A DNA stretch of 64,000 bases from JAAXGX01 sp965221595 (GTDB taxonomy: Bacteria > Acidobacteriota > Vicinamibacteria > Vicinamibacterales > UBA8438), in the NCBI GenBank assembly GCA_965221595.1, contig OZ244900.1:744001-808000 (forward strand), read 5' to 3'. The position numbers and the translations under genes are program-made. This document shows positions 7,635-17,038 of the stretch, piece by piece (position 1 is the first letter of the stretch; each line of letters starts with the position of its first letter). Under the pieces are notes generated by a model that saw only the letters and a program-made list of their open reading frames with translations, was not told the DNA's origin and did no database searches.

Positions 7635-9791
7635 ATGACCAGCTTCGAAGACTTGACTTCGAGGGCGCGGGCCAACAATCCCGACGTCGATACCGATCTC
7701 CTGCGCCGCGCCTACGAGTTCTCGGCCACGGAGCACGCGGGTCAGGTGCGGCGGTCGGGTGAGGCGTACATCACCCACCCGCTGGAGGTGGCGGCGCTCG
7801 TCGCGGACATGAAGTTGGACGACGTCGCCATCGCGGCCGGGCTGCTGCACGATGTGGTCGAGGATACGTTGACGACCATCGAACGGGTGAGCGAGCTGTT
7901 CGGCCCGGAGGTCGCACAAGTCGTCGAGGGCGTGACGAAGATCAGCACGATACCGTTCTCGTCGAGCGAGGAGCGGCAGGCCGAGAACTTCCGCAAGATG
8001 CTGCTCGCGATGGTGAACGACGCGCGCGTAATCCTGGTCAAGCTTGCGGACCGGTTGCACAACATGCGCACGCTCGACTCGCTCCGCGAGGAGCGGCGCA
8101 TCAAGATCTCCCAGGAGACAATCGACATTTATGCCCCCATCGCGCACCGGTTGGGGATGAGCAAGATCAAGAACGAGCTCGAGGAGCTGGCCTTCCGCCA
8201 TCTCGAACCCGAGGCGTACGAAAGCCTGCGGGAGTCCGTCGAGCGGCGGCGCGCGGACACCGAGCAGACGATGGCCGACCTGAAGCGTACGCTCGTCGAG
8301 CGGCTGCGCGAGGCCGAGGTACCGATCGTCGAGATCGAAGGCCGCATGAAGCGCCTGTTCAGCATTCGGCAGAAGATCAAACGGCAGCAGATCGGTCTCG
8401 AGGAGGTATACGACCTGGTTGCCCTGCGCGTGATCACCCCTGCGGTGCGCGACTGCTACGCCGCGCTCGGCATCATCCACCAGACCTGGGCGCCCGTGCC
8501 GGGCCGCTTCAAGGACTTCGTGGCCATGCCCCGGCCGAATGCCTACCAGTCGCTCCATACCGCGGTCGTCAGCGATCGCGGATTCCCGTTCGAGGTGCAG
8601 ATCCGATCGGAGCGGATGCACCGCGTGGCCGAGGACGGGATCGCCGCGCACTGGAAGTACAAGGAGGGTCGAATCGGTGCGAACACCGACGAGCAGTACT
8701 TCGCCTGGCTCCGGCAGCTGCTGGAATGGCAGCAGGAGGTACGGGATCCGCGTGAGTTCATCCACAGCCTGAAGATCGATCTGTACCCCGAGGACGTCTA
8801 CACGTTCACGCCGCGGGGCGAAGTGAAGGCGCTGCCGCGCGGGGCCACGCCGGTCGACTTCGCGTACTCCATCCACACCGATGTGGGTCACACCTGCGTG
8901 GGAGCGCGCATCAACGGCCGGATGGTGCCGCTCCGCACCCAGCTGCAGGGCGGAGACATCGTCGAGATCGTGACGGCGGGCGCGCACAAGCCCAGCCGGG
9001 ATTGGCTGAACTTCGTTGTCACGACGCGCGCACGCAACAAGATCAAGCACTTCATCAACGCGGAGGAGAAGGTGCGCGCCGTGGAGCTCGGCCGCCGTCT
9101 GCTGGAAAAGGAGGTGCGGCGCCTGGACCTCAGCCCGAAGACGGTGCTGGCCGCCGAGCGGCTGGCCCGCATCGCCAACGACTTCGCCTCGAAGAAGAGC
9201 GACGATCTTCTCGCGGCGGTCGGCTACGGCAAGGTGTCGCTGCACCGCGTGCTCGAGCGTCTCGTGCCGCAGGAGCGGCTGCGGCGGCGCGGCGGCCCGA
9301 AAGGCATCGTCTCAGTGGTGCGCCGCGTGTTCAGGTCGCGCGAGCAGAAGCTCAAGGTCAAGGGCTTCGACGACTTCATGGCCTTTCGCGCACGCTGCTG
9401 CACGCCTATTCGGGGCGAAAAGATCGTCGGCTACGTGACGCGGGGCAAGGGTGTCTCGGTCCACTCGGTGACGTGCCCCAACGTGCTCAACCTGCTGTAC
9501 GACCCCGAGCGGCGTATCGACGTCGTGTGGGACAATGCCGACAGCACCAGCGCGTTCACCGTGGCATTGACCATTCACGTGGAGGATCGCCGCGGCATTC
9601 TCGCCGACGTGACCTCCTCCATCGCGGGGGTGAACATCAGCATGAAGAAGGTCGAGGCCTCAGCGAACGACAACCACCACGGCCAGATCAGCGTGACCCT
9701 CGACATCAACGACCTGAAGCACCTGCAACGCGTGATCAAGGTCGTCCGGGCCGTGCCTGGTGTGGTCGACGTCGCGCGAGTGCCGCGCTAA
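7635..9791 (+). CDS. spoT: Bifunctional (p)ppGpp synthetase/hydrolase
   Basis: This 718-residue Rel/SpoT protein makes and degrades the alarmone (p)ppGpp. The N-terminal hydrolase is intact, with the HD pair at His72-Asp73 and Glu76-Asp77 (HDVVED). The synthetase domain follows and carries RFKD at 291-294, the basic motif typical of bifunctional enzymes; monofunctional RelA has an acidic version. A TGS domain (about residues 390-450, VYTFTPRGEVKALPRGATP) and a C-terminal ACT domain (about 640-718) complete the family architecture. The ATG at 7635 gives the normal N-terminus. It is the only long RSH gene seen here and probably serves as the main stringent-response enzyme. Confidence 0.95.
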   Translation: MTSFEDLTSRARANNPDVDTDLLRRAYEFSATEHAGQVRRSGEAYITHPLEVAALVADMKLDDVAIAAGLLHDVVEDTLTTIERVSELFGPEVAQVVEGVTKISTIPFSSSEERQAENFRKMLLAMVNDARVILVKLADRLHNMRTLDSLREERRIKISQETIDIYAPIAHRLGMSKIKNELEELAFRHLEPEAYESLRESVERRRADTEQTMADLKRTLVERLREAEVPIVEIEGRMKRLFSIRQKIKRQQIGLEEVYDLVALRVITPAVRDCYAALGIIHQTWAPVPGRFKDFVAMPRPNAYQSLHTAVVSDRGFPFEVQIRSERMHRVAEDGIAAHWKYKEGRIGANTDEQYFAWLRQLLEWQQEVRDPREFIHSLKIDLYPEDVYTFTPRGEVKALPRGATPVDFAYSIHTDVGHTCVGARINGRMVPLRTQLQGGDIVEIVTAGAHKPSRDWLNFVVTTRARNKIKHFINAEEKVRAVELGRRLLEKEVRRLDLSPKTVLAAERLARIANDFASKKSDDLLAAVGYGKVSLHRVLERLVPQERLRRRGGPKGIVSVVRRVFRSREQKLKVKGFDDFMAFRARCCTPIRGEKIVGYVTRGKGVSVHSVTCPNVLNLLYDPERRIDVVWDNADSTSAFTVALTIHVEDRRGILADVTSSIAGVNISMKKVEASANDNHHGQISVTLDINDLKHLQRVIKVVRAVPGVVDVARVPR

Positions 9792-9795
9792 CGCT

Positions 9796-9819
9796 GGCGC
9801 CGGCTCAGGAGCCTGCGCC
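9796..9819. terminator. Hairpin between convergent spoT and rpmB
   Basis: GGCGC and GGCTC (9796-9806) pair with GAGCC and GCGCC (9809-9819), interrupted by one mismatch. It sits directly after the spoT stop and between two converging genes. No T-run follows, so termination is only suggested by position. Confidence 0.4.
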
Positions 9820-9902
9820 GTGGCACGGCGTTGCTCCCCGGGAGAATTGGCTGGGCGGTAGGCGGGGATGCCAGGCGACGCCGGGCGGACCAGCCCGCCA
9901 CC

Positions 9903-10094
9903 TCAGGCGGCCTTGGTGATGAGGTTCGACCGGATGCAGCGGGTGCACACGCGGAGGCGCTTGACGGCACCGTTGACCACGGCACGCACCGTCTGGATAT
10001 TGGCTTCGAAACGCCGCCTGGTCACGTTGTGGGCGTGACTCACGTTTCGGCCGACCACGGGCCCCTTGCCGCATATTTCGCAACGCCGCGCCAT
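9903..10094 (-). CDS. rpmB: 50S ribosomal protein L28, zinc-binding form
   Basis: This 63-residue ribosomal protein has the L28 signature (RRCEICGK, then the RRFEANIQ stretch). Two CxxC pairs, Cys5/Cys8 and Cys50/Cys53, make it the zinc-binding form of L28, the type that bacteria may replace with a cysteine-free paralogue during zinc shortage. The ATG at 10094 has AGGTG just upstream; a GTG two codons earlier is less likely. It stands alone, convergent with spoT. Confidence 0.93.
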   Translation of the reverse strand: MARRCEICGKGPVVGRNVSHAHNVTRRRFEANIQTVRAVVNGAVKRLRVCTRCIRSNLITKAA

Positions 10095-10231
10095 CTGCAC
10101 CTACCTTTAACACAACAGTATAACACCTCAGGGCGGCGCACACCCGTGCGCCGCCCGGCCGTCCGGTCCGGTCCGGTCCGCCTGCAGACAGCAGGTCGAG
10201 CCGGCCGGAGCGTTCGCCATCGCACCGAGTC

Positions 10232-10261
10232 GGCAGTCCGTCGTGCAACCCCGCGACGTAC
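10232..10261 (+). repeat. Dispersed ~30-bp repeat, copy C
   Basis: The bases GGCAGTCCGTCGTGCAACCC and the following CGCGACGTAC match the repeat family found at 28292, 26889, 30625 and 5976. It lies in the leader region 35 bases before the aminotransferase start. Confidence 0.6.
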
Positions 10262-10295
10262 CGCGAGCTGCCGGCCGGGTTACCATTCCACGGAG

Positions 10296-11561
10296 ATGCC
10301 GGCGACGTTCTCGACGTTCGCCTCGACCGTGCAGGGTGAGACCGCGTTCACCGTGCTCGCCGTGGCCAGACGGCTGCTCGCGGCCGGCAAGGACGTCATC
10401 GAGCTGGAGATTGGCGACAGCCCCTTTCCGACGTCCCCCGCAGCGCTCGCAGCCGGCGTCGAGGCGATCGGTGCCGGTCATACGCACTACGGGCCGTCGA
10501 CCGGGCTGCCCGACTTCCGCGCGGCCGCGGCGGAGTACGTCGCGCAGCAGCACGATCTGCCGGTCACTGCCGACCATGTCGTGGTCGGACCGGGCGCCAA
10601 GATCTTCGAGCAGCTCTTCTGCGAGGCATTCGTCAATCCCGGCGACGGCGTCCTCGTCTTCAGCCCGCACTTCCCTACCTATCCGGCGAACATCGAGCGG
10701 CGCGGCGGGCGCATGGTGGTGTCGCGGCTGCGCGCGGCACACGATTTCCGGCCGAACCTTGCGGACGTCGAACACTTTCTGGCAACGGACCCGCGCCCGA
10801 AGGCCATCTTCCTGAACAGTCCCCACAATCCGACCGGCGGCGTCGCGACCCTCGACGACCTCGACGGGCTCGCCGGGTTGATTCGCGGCCGAGACATCGC
10901 CGTCTTCAGTGACGAGCCGTACGACGCCATGGTCTGGCGTGGCCGACACCAGACACTGCTGAGCCGGCCGGGCATGCTCGACCACTGCGTCGCCGCCTAC
11001 ACCTTCAGCAAGTCGTTCAGCATGAGCGGCTGGCGGCTCGGGTTCGCGGTCAGCAGACCCGCGGCGATCGAAGTGCTCGGCACGCTTGCCAATACGGCGC
11101 TGTCGTGCGTACCGCCGTTCACCCAGCTCGCCGGCATCGCGGCGATGGCTGCGGACGGGCCGGTACGCGACGCGCGCATGGCCGACTTCCGTCGCAAGGT
11201 CGAGCGTCTGGTCGACGGCCTCAACGCCATCAGCGGGGTGTCGTGCCTGATGCCCGGCGGGACGTTCTACGTGTTCCCGTCGGTGGCGCCAATCTGTAAC
11301 CGCTACGGCATCACGTCGCACGGCTTGGCCTTGTACCTGCTCGAGGCCGCGGACGACCGGCGCGGCGTGGCCTGCCTGGGCGGCGAGTGCTTCGGCGCGG
11401 CCGGTGGGGGCTTCCTGCGACTGAGCTGTGCGGAGCCCGACGAGCGCCTCTCTGACGCAGTCGCGTTCATCGGCGAGGCCGTCACGCGCGGCGCCCGCGT
11501 GGCGGCATATCTGCAATCGCATCCCGAGTACTGCCTGCGGAAGCCGTACCGGGTGGATTAG
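10296..11561 (+). CDS. PLP-dependent aminotransferase, class I/II
   Basis: This 421-residue enzyme has a complete fold-type I aminotransferase pattern: GPSTGLPDFR near residue 70, SPHNPTGG with the conserved Asn-Pro-Thr, SDEPYDAMVW (PLP ring aspartate and tyrosine), and FSKSFSMSGWRLG with the Schiff-base lysine at Lys239. It should transfer amino groups between an amino acid and a 2-oxo acid; substrate choice (aspartate-like or broad) cannot be read from the sequence. The ATG at 10296 has a CGGAG element close by. The C-terminus runs about 20 residues beyond the usual end. No pathway neighbours are present. Confidence 0.85.
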   Translation: MPATFSTFASTVQGETAFTVLAVARRLLAAGKDVIELEIGDSPFPTSPAALAAGVEAIGAGHTHYGPSTGLPDFRAAAAEYVAQQHDLPVTADHVVVGPGAKIFEQLFCEAFVNPGDGVLVFSPHFPTYPANIERRGGRMVVSRLRAAHDFRPNLADVEHFLATDPRPKAIFLNSPHNPTGGVATLDDLDGLAGLIRGRDIAVFSDEPYDAMVWRGRHQTLLSRPGMLDHCVAAYTFSKSFSMSGWRLGFAVSRPAAIEVLGTLANTALSCVPPFTQLAGIAAMAADGPVRDARMADFRRKVERLVDGLNAISGVSCLMPGGTFYVFPSVAPICNRYGITSHGLALYLLEAADDRRGVACLGGECFGAAGGGFLRLSCAEPDERLSDAVAFIGEAVTRGARVAAYLQSHPEYCLRKPYRVD

Positions 11562-11592
11562 CCGCGGCGCGGCCCGGTCTGACTGAGGCCCG

Positions 11593-12252
11593 TCAGCCCG
11601 GGACGATCAACCCGGAGCCTCCCGCTCCGGATGGGCTGTGCGCGGCGCCCTCGGGTGCGCTCCCGTCGGCCGGATGCAGCCGATTCAGCAGGTCGAGGTA
11701 CGCGGCGTCGCCGCCGGGCAGGGCGGCGCGGGCCTCGCGGGCGCCCTGTTCGATGCGGCGCAGCGCGCTGGCGACATCCGCGTCGCTCATCCGCAGGCGC
11801 TCTTCCCGCAGCGTCTCGATGAGCGTCCTGACTGCCGCGGTCAGACGCTCGGCGCTGGCGATGCCTGCGGCGTGCTCGTAGATGATGCCGCGGCTGGCGG
11901 TCTCGTAGGTCTCGGCCAGTGCCCGGACCGCGTGCTCCACGTCACTGTCCCGCAGGCCGGGCGTCGCTTCGCGGTCGCGGCGCAGCAGGCCCTGGATGAG
12001 CAGCACGAGCTCCTGCTGCCGGACGGTCAGCTCGTGGAGCAGCGGCAGCAGGAACAGAACGTCGCGTTCCTGCCGGCGCTGAACCACGGCGGGCGGGTGG
12101 GCCTGTGACGCGACCAGGTAGCGGCAGTCCCGGGGACAGTCGATTTCCGTCAGCCGCTTGGTTCCGCAGCAGACGGCGCAGATGCGGTGGCCGAGGGCGG
12201 GACACGCGCGGCCGGTCCGGCGACGCCGGCACAGTGGACACTTCTCATTCAT
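11593..12252 (-). CDS. Hypothetical protein with N-terminal cysteine cluster
   Basis: This 219-residue protein is not assigned to a named family here. The first 45 residues hold eight cysteines (5, 8, 17, 25, 28, 29, 39, 43) and a His22, in an arrangement able to bind one or two zinc ions (CPLC, CAVCCGTKR, CPRDC). The remainder is predicted helical, without membrane segments, and rich in arginine and glutamate. It is convergent with the aminotransferase gene and divergent from the DksA-type gene. A nucleic-acid or protein-binding role is possible but unproven. Confidence 0.6.
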   Translation of the reverse strand: MNEKCPLCRRRRTGRACPALGHRICAVCCGTKRLTEIDCPRDCRYLVASQAHPPAVVQRRQERDVLFLLPLLHELTVRQQELVLLIQGLLRRDREATPGLRDSDVEHAVRALAETYETASRGIIYEHAAGIASAERLTAAVRTLIETLREERLRMSDADVASALRRIEQGAREARAALPGGDAAYLDLLNRLHPADGSAPEGAAHSPSGAGGSGLIVPG

Positions 12253-12517
12253 TGCACGGCCATCAGTCTACTGTCTCCACCGCGGCTGTCGCTGTCCCCG
12301 GATGTGGACAGCCCCGCGAAACAGCGAACCTGCCGCAGCGTTCCATCGTCTAACACTACAGGGAGCCACGGAATGTGGGACTCTTCCAGTTGCCCGGTGC
12401 AGTGCACGGCAATGGTCAGACTGCAGGCGGCAACCGCTCGACTTGAAGAGGCATCGGTTTTGCATAGATTCGGGAGCGGTCGGACAGGTGGAAGCAATGA
12501 CGGAAGGAGCCGTCATC

Positions 12518-12967
12518 ATGAGAGCCAAGGCGAACAGCGCAATACGGCAGGATCGTTACCAGGAACTCAAGCGGATGCTCGAGGAGCGCCGCCTCGAGAT
12601 CATCGGGGAGCTGCAGCACAAGATGCGCGACGTGCGCAACGAGCATGCTGCTGCCTCGTTGCAGAACGTGCGGGACGAGGCCGAGACCTCGGAGGCGGAG
12701 ATTCAGGACGATATCGAGTTCGCGTTGCTGCAGATGAAGGCCGAGACGTTGGAGAAGGTCGGAACCGCGCTCGAGCACCTCGACGAGGGCCGCTACGGCT
12801 ACTGCTACGAGTGCGGAGCGGAAATCCCCGAGCGTCGGCTCCGCGCGTTGCCGTTCGCGGTGCGTTGCAAGAGCTGCGAGGAAGTCCGCGAGATTGCACG
12901 CCAGCGCGAGCGGGTGCTGCACGGACGGCGGACGGTGCCGTCGCTGTTCGCGGACGTCGCCGGCTGA
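12518..12967 (+). CDS. DksA/TraR-type zinc-finger regulator
   Basis: This 149-residue protein has an N-terminal coiled-coil (about residues 10-90) and a C-terminal four-cysteine zinc finger (Cys96, Cys99, Cys117, Cys120), the layout of DksA/TraR proteins. DksA binds the secondary channel of RNA polymerase and potentiates ppGpp. Asp-rich DDIEFAL near residue 65 lies where the coiled-coil tip is expected, although DksA's classical DxxDxA motif is not obvious. The ATG at 12518 is chosen over ATG 12497 because AAGGAG lies nine bases upstream. It sits 37 bases before lon, and spoT is nearby, so stringent and proteostasis genes cluster here. Confidence 0.82.
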   Translation: MRAKANSAIRQDRYQELKRMLEERRLEIIGELQHKMRDVRNEHAAASLQNVRDEAETSEAEIQDDIEFALLQMKAETLEKVGTALEHLDEGRYGYCYECGAEIPERRLRALPFAVRCKSCEEVREIARQRERVLHGRRTVPSLFADVAG

Positions 12968-13004
12968 TTGGACGCAGGCCGGCTGGCCGTGTTTCACTGG
13001 TAGC

Positions 13005-15455
13005 GTGAGCGACGAGCACGATCAGGAGGCAGGGGGCGCGGGGGCGGCCGGCGCCGATCGGCCGGCCTCCGTGCCGTCGCAGCTTCCGGTTCTTCCGCTG
13101 CGCGACACGGTTCTGTTTCCCAACTCGTTCATGCCGCTGGCCGTCGCCCGCGAGAGCTCGATTCGCCTCATCGACCAGGCCCTGGCCGGGGACAAGCTGG
13201 TGGGCGTGTTCACGCAGCGCGATGCGGCTCTCGATGCTCCGGGTCTGGCGGACCTGTTTCCGGTCGGCACGCTGACGCACATCCACAAGATGTTCAAGCT
13301 GGCCGACGGCAGCCTGCGCCTGATCGTGCAAGGCCTGACCCGCATCCGCCTGGACGCAGTCGTCTCCGCTGAGCCGTTCATCACGGCTGAAGTGAGCCCC
13401 GCCGAGGGGGCTACTCGGGCCGAGCATCGCCTGGAGATCGACGCGCTGCAGCGCAACATCAAGAACAACTTCCAGCAGGTCGTCTCGCTGTCGCCGTTGC
13501 TGTCGGACGATCTCCAGGCACTCGCCGCCAACATCACGGAGCCCGGCAGGCTCGCCGACTTCATCGCCTCGAGCCTGACCACCCTGCCCACCACCGCCAA
13601 GCAGCAGGTGCTCGAGACGCTCGATATCCGAACCCGGATGGACGAGCTCAACCGCCTGCTGATCAAGGAGCTCGAGGTCCTGGAGCTCGGGTCGAAGATT
13701 CAATTGCAGGTGCAGTCGGAGGTCGGCAAGAACCAGCGCGAGTATCTGCTGCGGGAGCAGCTCAAGGCCATCCGGAAGGAGCTCGGCGAGGGCGACGATC
13801 AGACCAGGGAGATCGCGGAGCTGCGCGAGCGCGTCGACGCGGCCGGCATGCCTGAGGCGGTCAGGAAGGAGGCGCTCCGAGAGCTCGACCGCCTGTCGAA
13901 GATGCCGGTGGCCGCGGCGGAGTATACGGTTTCACGCACCTACGTGGACTGGATGGTCGCCCTGCCCTGGGACAGGCGCACGCCGGAGGTCATCGACCTC
14001 GAACGCACGAAGGGCGTGCTCGACGCCGATCACTCCGACCTGGTCAAGGCCAAGGATCGCATCCTCGAGTACCTGGCCGTGCGCAAGCTCAATCCGGACG
14101 TCAAGGGTCCCATCCTGTGCTTCGTGGGGCCGCCCGGCGTCGGCAAGACCTCGCTGGCGAAGTCGATCGCGGTGTCGCTGGACCGCAAGTTCGTGCGCGT
14201 CTCGCTGGGCGGCATGCGTGACGAAGCCGAGATTCGAGGACACCGCCGCACCTATATCGGCGCGCTGCCCGGCCAGATCATCCAGGGCCTGCGCCGGGCG
14301 GAGTCCAGGAATCCCGTCTTCATACTCGACGAAATCGACAAGCTCGGCATGGATTTCCGCGGCGATCCGGCCTCGGCCCTGCTCGAGGTGCTCGATCCGG
14401 AGCAGAACAACACGTTCCGGGATCACTACCTCGATGTGCCCTTCGACCTGTCGGAGGTGCTCTTCATCACGACGGCCAATGTGCTCGATCCGATTCCGCC
14501 TGCCCTGCGCGACCGCATGGAGGTGCTCGAGCTGCCCGGCTACACGGAGGACGAGAAGCTCGTGATTGCCGTCGAGCATCTCGTCGGGCGGCAGGTTCCC
14601 AACCATGGCCTGACAGCCGAGCAGATAGCGTTCACTCGCCCCGCGCTGCGGGCCATCATTCGCGGCTACACGCGCGAGGCGGGAGTCCGGAACCTGGAGC
14701 GCGAGATCGGCGCCGTCTGCCGCAAGGTGGCCCGCCGCCGGGCGGAAGGTGACACCGCGCCGGTCGAGGTCACTCCCGAGACCGTCGCCGCCATGCTGGG
14801 TGCCCCGAAGCATCTCGACGAGGAGGTCGCCGAGCGCACGAAGACCCCCGGCGTGGCTCTGGGGCTCGCGTGGACGCCCGTCGGGGGCGACGTGCTCTTC
14901 GTGGAGGCCCGCAGGATGGCGGGGAGCGGTTCGCTGACGCTGACCGGCCACCTGGGCGACGTGATGAAGGAGTCTGCCCGGGCGGCACTCTCGTGGTTCC
15001 GCGCGCACGTGTCGCGGTACGACGTCGATCCGGACTTCTACAAGGACGCGGAAATCCACCTGCACGTGCCCTCGGGCGCGATACCCAAGGACGGTCCCTC
15101 CGCCGGGGTCACCATGGTGACCGCTCTCGTCTCGGAGCTCACCGGTCGTCCCGTGCGCGGCGACCTGGCGATGACCGGCGAGATCACGCTGTCCGGTCAC
15201 GTGCTGCCGGTCGGCGGGATCAAGGAAAAGGTGCTGGCGGCCCGCCGGCTCGGGGTGTTCGAAGTCGTCCTGCCACGGCAGAACGAGACGGATGTGAACG
15301 AGGATCTGAGCGAGGAGCTGCGCAAGGAGATCTGCGTGCACTACGTCTCGGCCGTCGACGAGGTGCTGGAGCTTGCGCTGCTGCCCGTGCAGGGCACCAA
15401 GCCGCCGGCCCGCGCCGACGCGGACGACGCACCCGTGCACGGCACGGTGCAGTAG
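13005..15455 (+). CDS. lon: ATP-dependent Lon protease
   Basis: This 816-residue cytosolic protease degrades misfolded and regulatory proteins. It has an N-terminal substrate-recognition domain, an AAA+ module with Walker A GPPGVGKT (375-382) and Walker B FILDEIDK, and a C-terminal serine-lysine protease domain. The catalytic pair is Ser699 (KDGPSAGV) and Lys742 (GGIKEKV). Length and order are normal for bacterial LonA. The GTG at 13005 is the most plausible start, but its ribosome-binding site is weak, so the start is uncertain by some residues. It follows the DksA-type gene and may share its transcript. Confidence 0.95.
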   Translation: MSDEHDQEAGGAGAAGADRPASVPSQLPVLPLRDTVLFPNSFMPLAVARESSIRLIDQALAGDKLVGVFTQRDAALDAPGLADLFPVGTLTHIHKMFKLADGSLRLIVQGLTRIRLDAVVSAEPFITAEVSPAEGATRAEHRLEIDALQRNIKNNFQQVVSLSPLLSDDLQALAANITEPGRLADFIASSLTTLPTTAKQQVLETLDIRTRMDELNRLLIKELEVLELGSKIQLQVQSEVGKNQREYLLREQLKAIRKELGEGDDQTREIAELRERVDAAGMPEAVRKEALRELDRLSKMPVAAAEYTVSRTYVDWMVALPWDRRTPEVIDLERTKGVLDADHSDLVKAKDRILEYLAVRKLNPDVKGPILCFVGPPGVGKTSLAKSIAVSLDRKFVRVSLGGMRDEAEIRGHRRTYIGALPGQIIQGLRRAESRNPVFILDEIDKLGMDFRGDPASALLEVLDPEQNNTFRDHYLDVPFDLSEVLFITTANVLDPIPPALRDRMEVLELPGYTEDEKLVIAVEHLVGRQVPNHGLTAEQIAFTRPALRAIIRGYTREAGVRNLEREIGAVCRKVARRRAEGDTAPVEVTPETVAAMLGAPKHLDEEVAERTKTPGVALGLAWTPVGGDVLFVEARRMAGSGSLTLTGHLGDVMKESARAALSWFRAHVSRYDVDPDFYKDAEIHLHVPSGAIPKDGPSAGVTMVTALVSELTGRPVRGDLAMTGEITLSGHVLPVGGIKEKVLAARRLGVFEVVLPRQNETDVNEDLSEELRKEICVHYVSAVDEVLELALLPVQGTKPPARADADDAPVHGTVQ

Positions 15456-15483
15456 CGCGGCCGGCCGGCGTGCTCGCGAACTC

Positions 15484-16011
15484 TCATGCGAGCGAGAGTC
15501 CCACGACGGTCTTCATGTCGGCGATGTCGGCGGCCGCAGCAAGCTGCCGCGCCGCTTCGAGCGTGAACACGCGCGGCTCGAGTACCTCGTCCTCGTCGCG
15601 CGCAACCGGCTGCGGCAGGGCGGTCAGGCCGGTGAGGCGGAAGAACACCATCAGCTCGTCGCAATATCCGGGTGTCGGATAGCAGGCGCCGACGCGCTCG
15701 ATGCGCCCCGGATCGTACCCGGTCTCCTCTCGGCACTCGCGGCGCGCGGCGGTCTCGACGTCCTCGTCGGCTTCGAGGGTGCCGGCCGGCAGCTCCCAGA
15801 TCCAGCGATCGATGCAGTAGCGGTATTGCCGCACCAGCACGACGTGGGCAGGGTCGGGCATCGGAACGAGGATCACGGACGGTTCGTGCAGTACCACATC
15901 CAGCGTGGTCTCGCGGCCGTTGGGCAGCCGGACCCGGTCGCGGACGATGGTGAACGCCCGGCCCGTGTGCACCGTGCGGCTGTCGATCACGGTCGCTGAA
16001 CGCTCTTCCAT
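15484..16011 (-). CDS. NUDIX hydrolase (ADP-ribose pyrophosphatase type)
   Basis: This 175-residue protein has a complete NUDIX box from Gly77 to Tyr99 with Glu83, Arg91, Glu92, Glu95 and Glu96 in place. The upstream WELPAGTLE and downstream YPTPGYCDE segments match ADP-ribose pyrophosphatases, which split ADP-sugars into AMP and sugar phosphate with Mg2+. The exact substrate is inferred. It is the last gene of the minus-strand run that begins with ileS, 40 bases after the pseudouridine synthase, and is convergent with lon. Confidence 0.85.
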   Translation of the reverse strand: MEERSATVIDSRTVHTGRAFTIVRDRVRLPNGRETTLDVVLHEPSVILVPMPDPAHVVLVRQYRYCIDRWIWELPAGTLEADEDVETAARRECREETGYDPGRIERVGACYPTPGYCDELMVFFRLTGLTALPQPVARDEDEVLEPRVFTLEAARQLAAAADIADMKTVVGLSLA

Positions 16012-16051
16012 GCGAGATCCCCTCTGCGGCCGGCCGCCGCGTGCCGCGCAC

Positions 16052-17032
16052 TCACTGTCTGCCCCTGGCCTCGGCGTACGCTCTGAGCCGTCCTGCGACG
16101 GTCCGCAGGTCGGGCGGCAGATCGCTCTGGAAGATCACCCGCCGGCCGTCACGCGGGTGGCTGAAGACCAGCCCGGCGGCGTGCAGGAAGGGCCGCTCGA
16201 GCACGCGCACCGCGCGCAGGTGCGGCGGCACGTGGCGCCGCCTTCCGCCGTAGTCGGCGTCCCCGATCACCGGATGCCCGATGGCGCTCAGATGCACGCG
16301 GATCTGGTGCGTGCGGCCGGTCGCAATGGTGACGCGCAGCAACGAGGCGCCGCGCAGGTGCTCGGCCTCGACGACGCGCGTTACCGCTTCCCGCGCCCGC
16401 CGCGAGCGCGTCGAGATCTTCTTGCGCTGGTCGGGATCGCGGCCGATCGGCAGGTCGATCCGTCGGCCGGCCTGCACCTGCCCCCACACGAGCACGACGT
16501 AGGTCTTCTCCACCTCGCGCTCACGGAACTGACGGGCGAGCTCGGCGTGCGCTTGGTCGTGCTTGGCGACCACGAGCAGCCCGGAGGTGCCGCGATCGAG
16601 GCGATGCACGATGCCGGGACGCAGCGTCCCGCCGATGCCGCTGAGGTCGGTTACGTGGTGGAGCAGGGCGTTGACGAGCGTGCCCTGCGCGTGGCCGGCC
16701 GCCGGATGGACGACCATCCCCGCGGGCTTCTCCACGACGACGAGGTCGGCGTCGTCGTACACGATGTCGAGCGGGAGGGCTTCCGGCTCGGGAAGCGCCG
16801 GCCGGGGCGGTGGAATCTCGAGCGTGACGATGTCGCCCGGGTGGACGGCGCTGCTGGCGCGCGCCAGCTTCGGCCCGATGTGGGCGCGGCCTTCCCTGAT
16901 GAGACGCTGCAACCGCGAGCGCGTCTGTCCGGCGACGCGCGCCGCCAGCAGCCGGTCGAGTCGCCGCGGGGCGTCGTCGGCCGCCACCTCTATGCGCACG
17001 AGCTGTGGTTCGGCAGCGTCCGGCGAGGCCAC
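16052..17032 (-). CDS. rluD: RluD-type 23S rRNA pseudouridine synthase
   Basis: This 326-residue enzyme has an N-terminal S4 RNA-binding domain (about residues 22-75) and a catalytic RluA/RluD-family domain. Asp146 in HRLDRGTSG is the nucleophilic aspartate. GRTHQIRVHL and GDADYGG follow in the expected order. RluD modifies uridines in helix 69 of 23S rRNA, although RluC-like specificity cannot be ruled out from the sequence. It begins six bases after lgt, so the two are translated from one mRNA. Confidence 0.88.
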   Translation of the reverse strand: MASPDAAEPQLVRIEVAADDAPRRLDRLLAARVAGQTRSRLQRLIREGRAHIGPKLARASSAVHPGDIVTLEIPPPRPALPEPEALPLDIVYDDADLVVVEKPAGMVVHPAAGHAQGTLVNALLHHVTDLSGIGGTLRPGIVHRLDRGTSGLLVVAKHDQAHAELARQFREREVEKTYVVLVWGQVQAGRRIDLPIGRDPDQRKKISTRSRRAREAVTRVVEAEHLRGASLLRVTIATGRTHQIRVHLSAIGHPVIGDADYGGRRRHVPPHLRAVRVLERPFLHAAGLVFSHPRDGRRVIFQSDLPPDLRTVAGRLRAYAEARGRQ

Positions 17033-17038
17033 GAGGTC

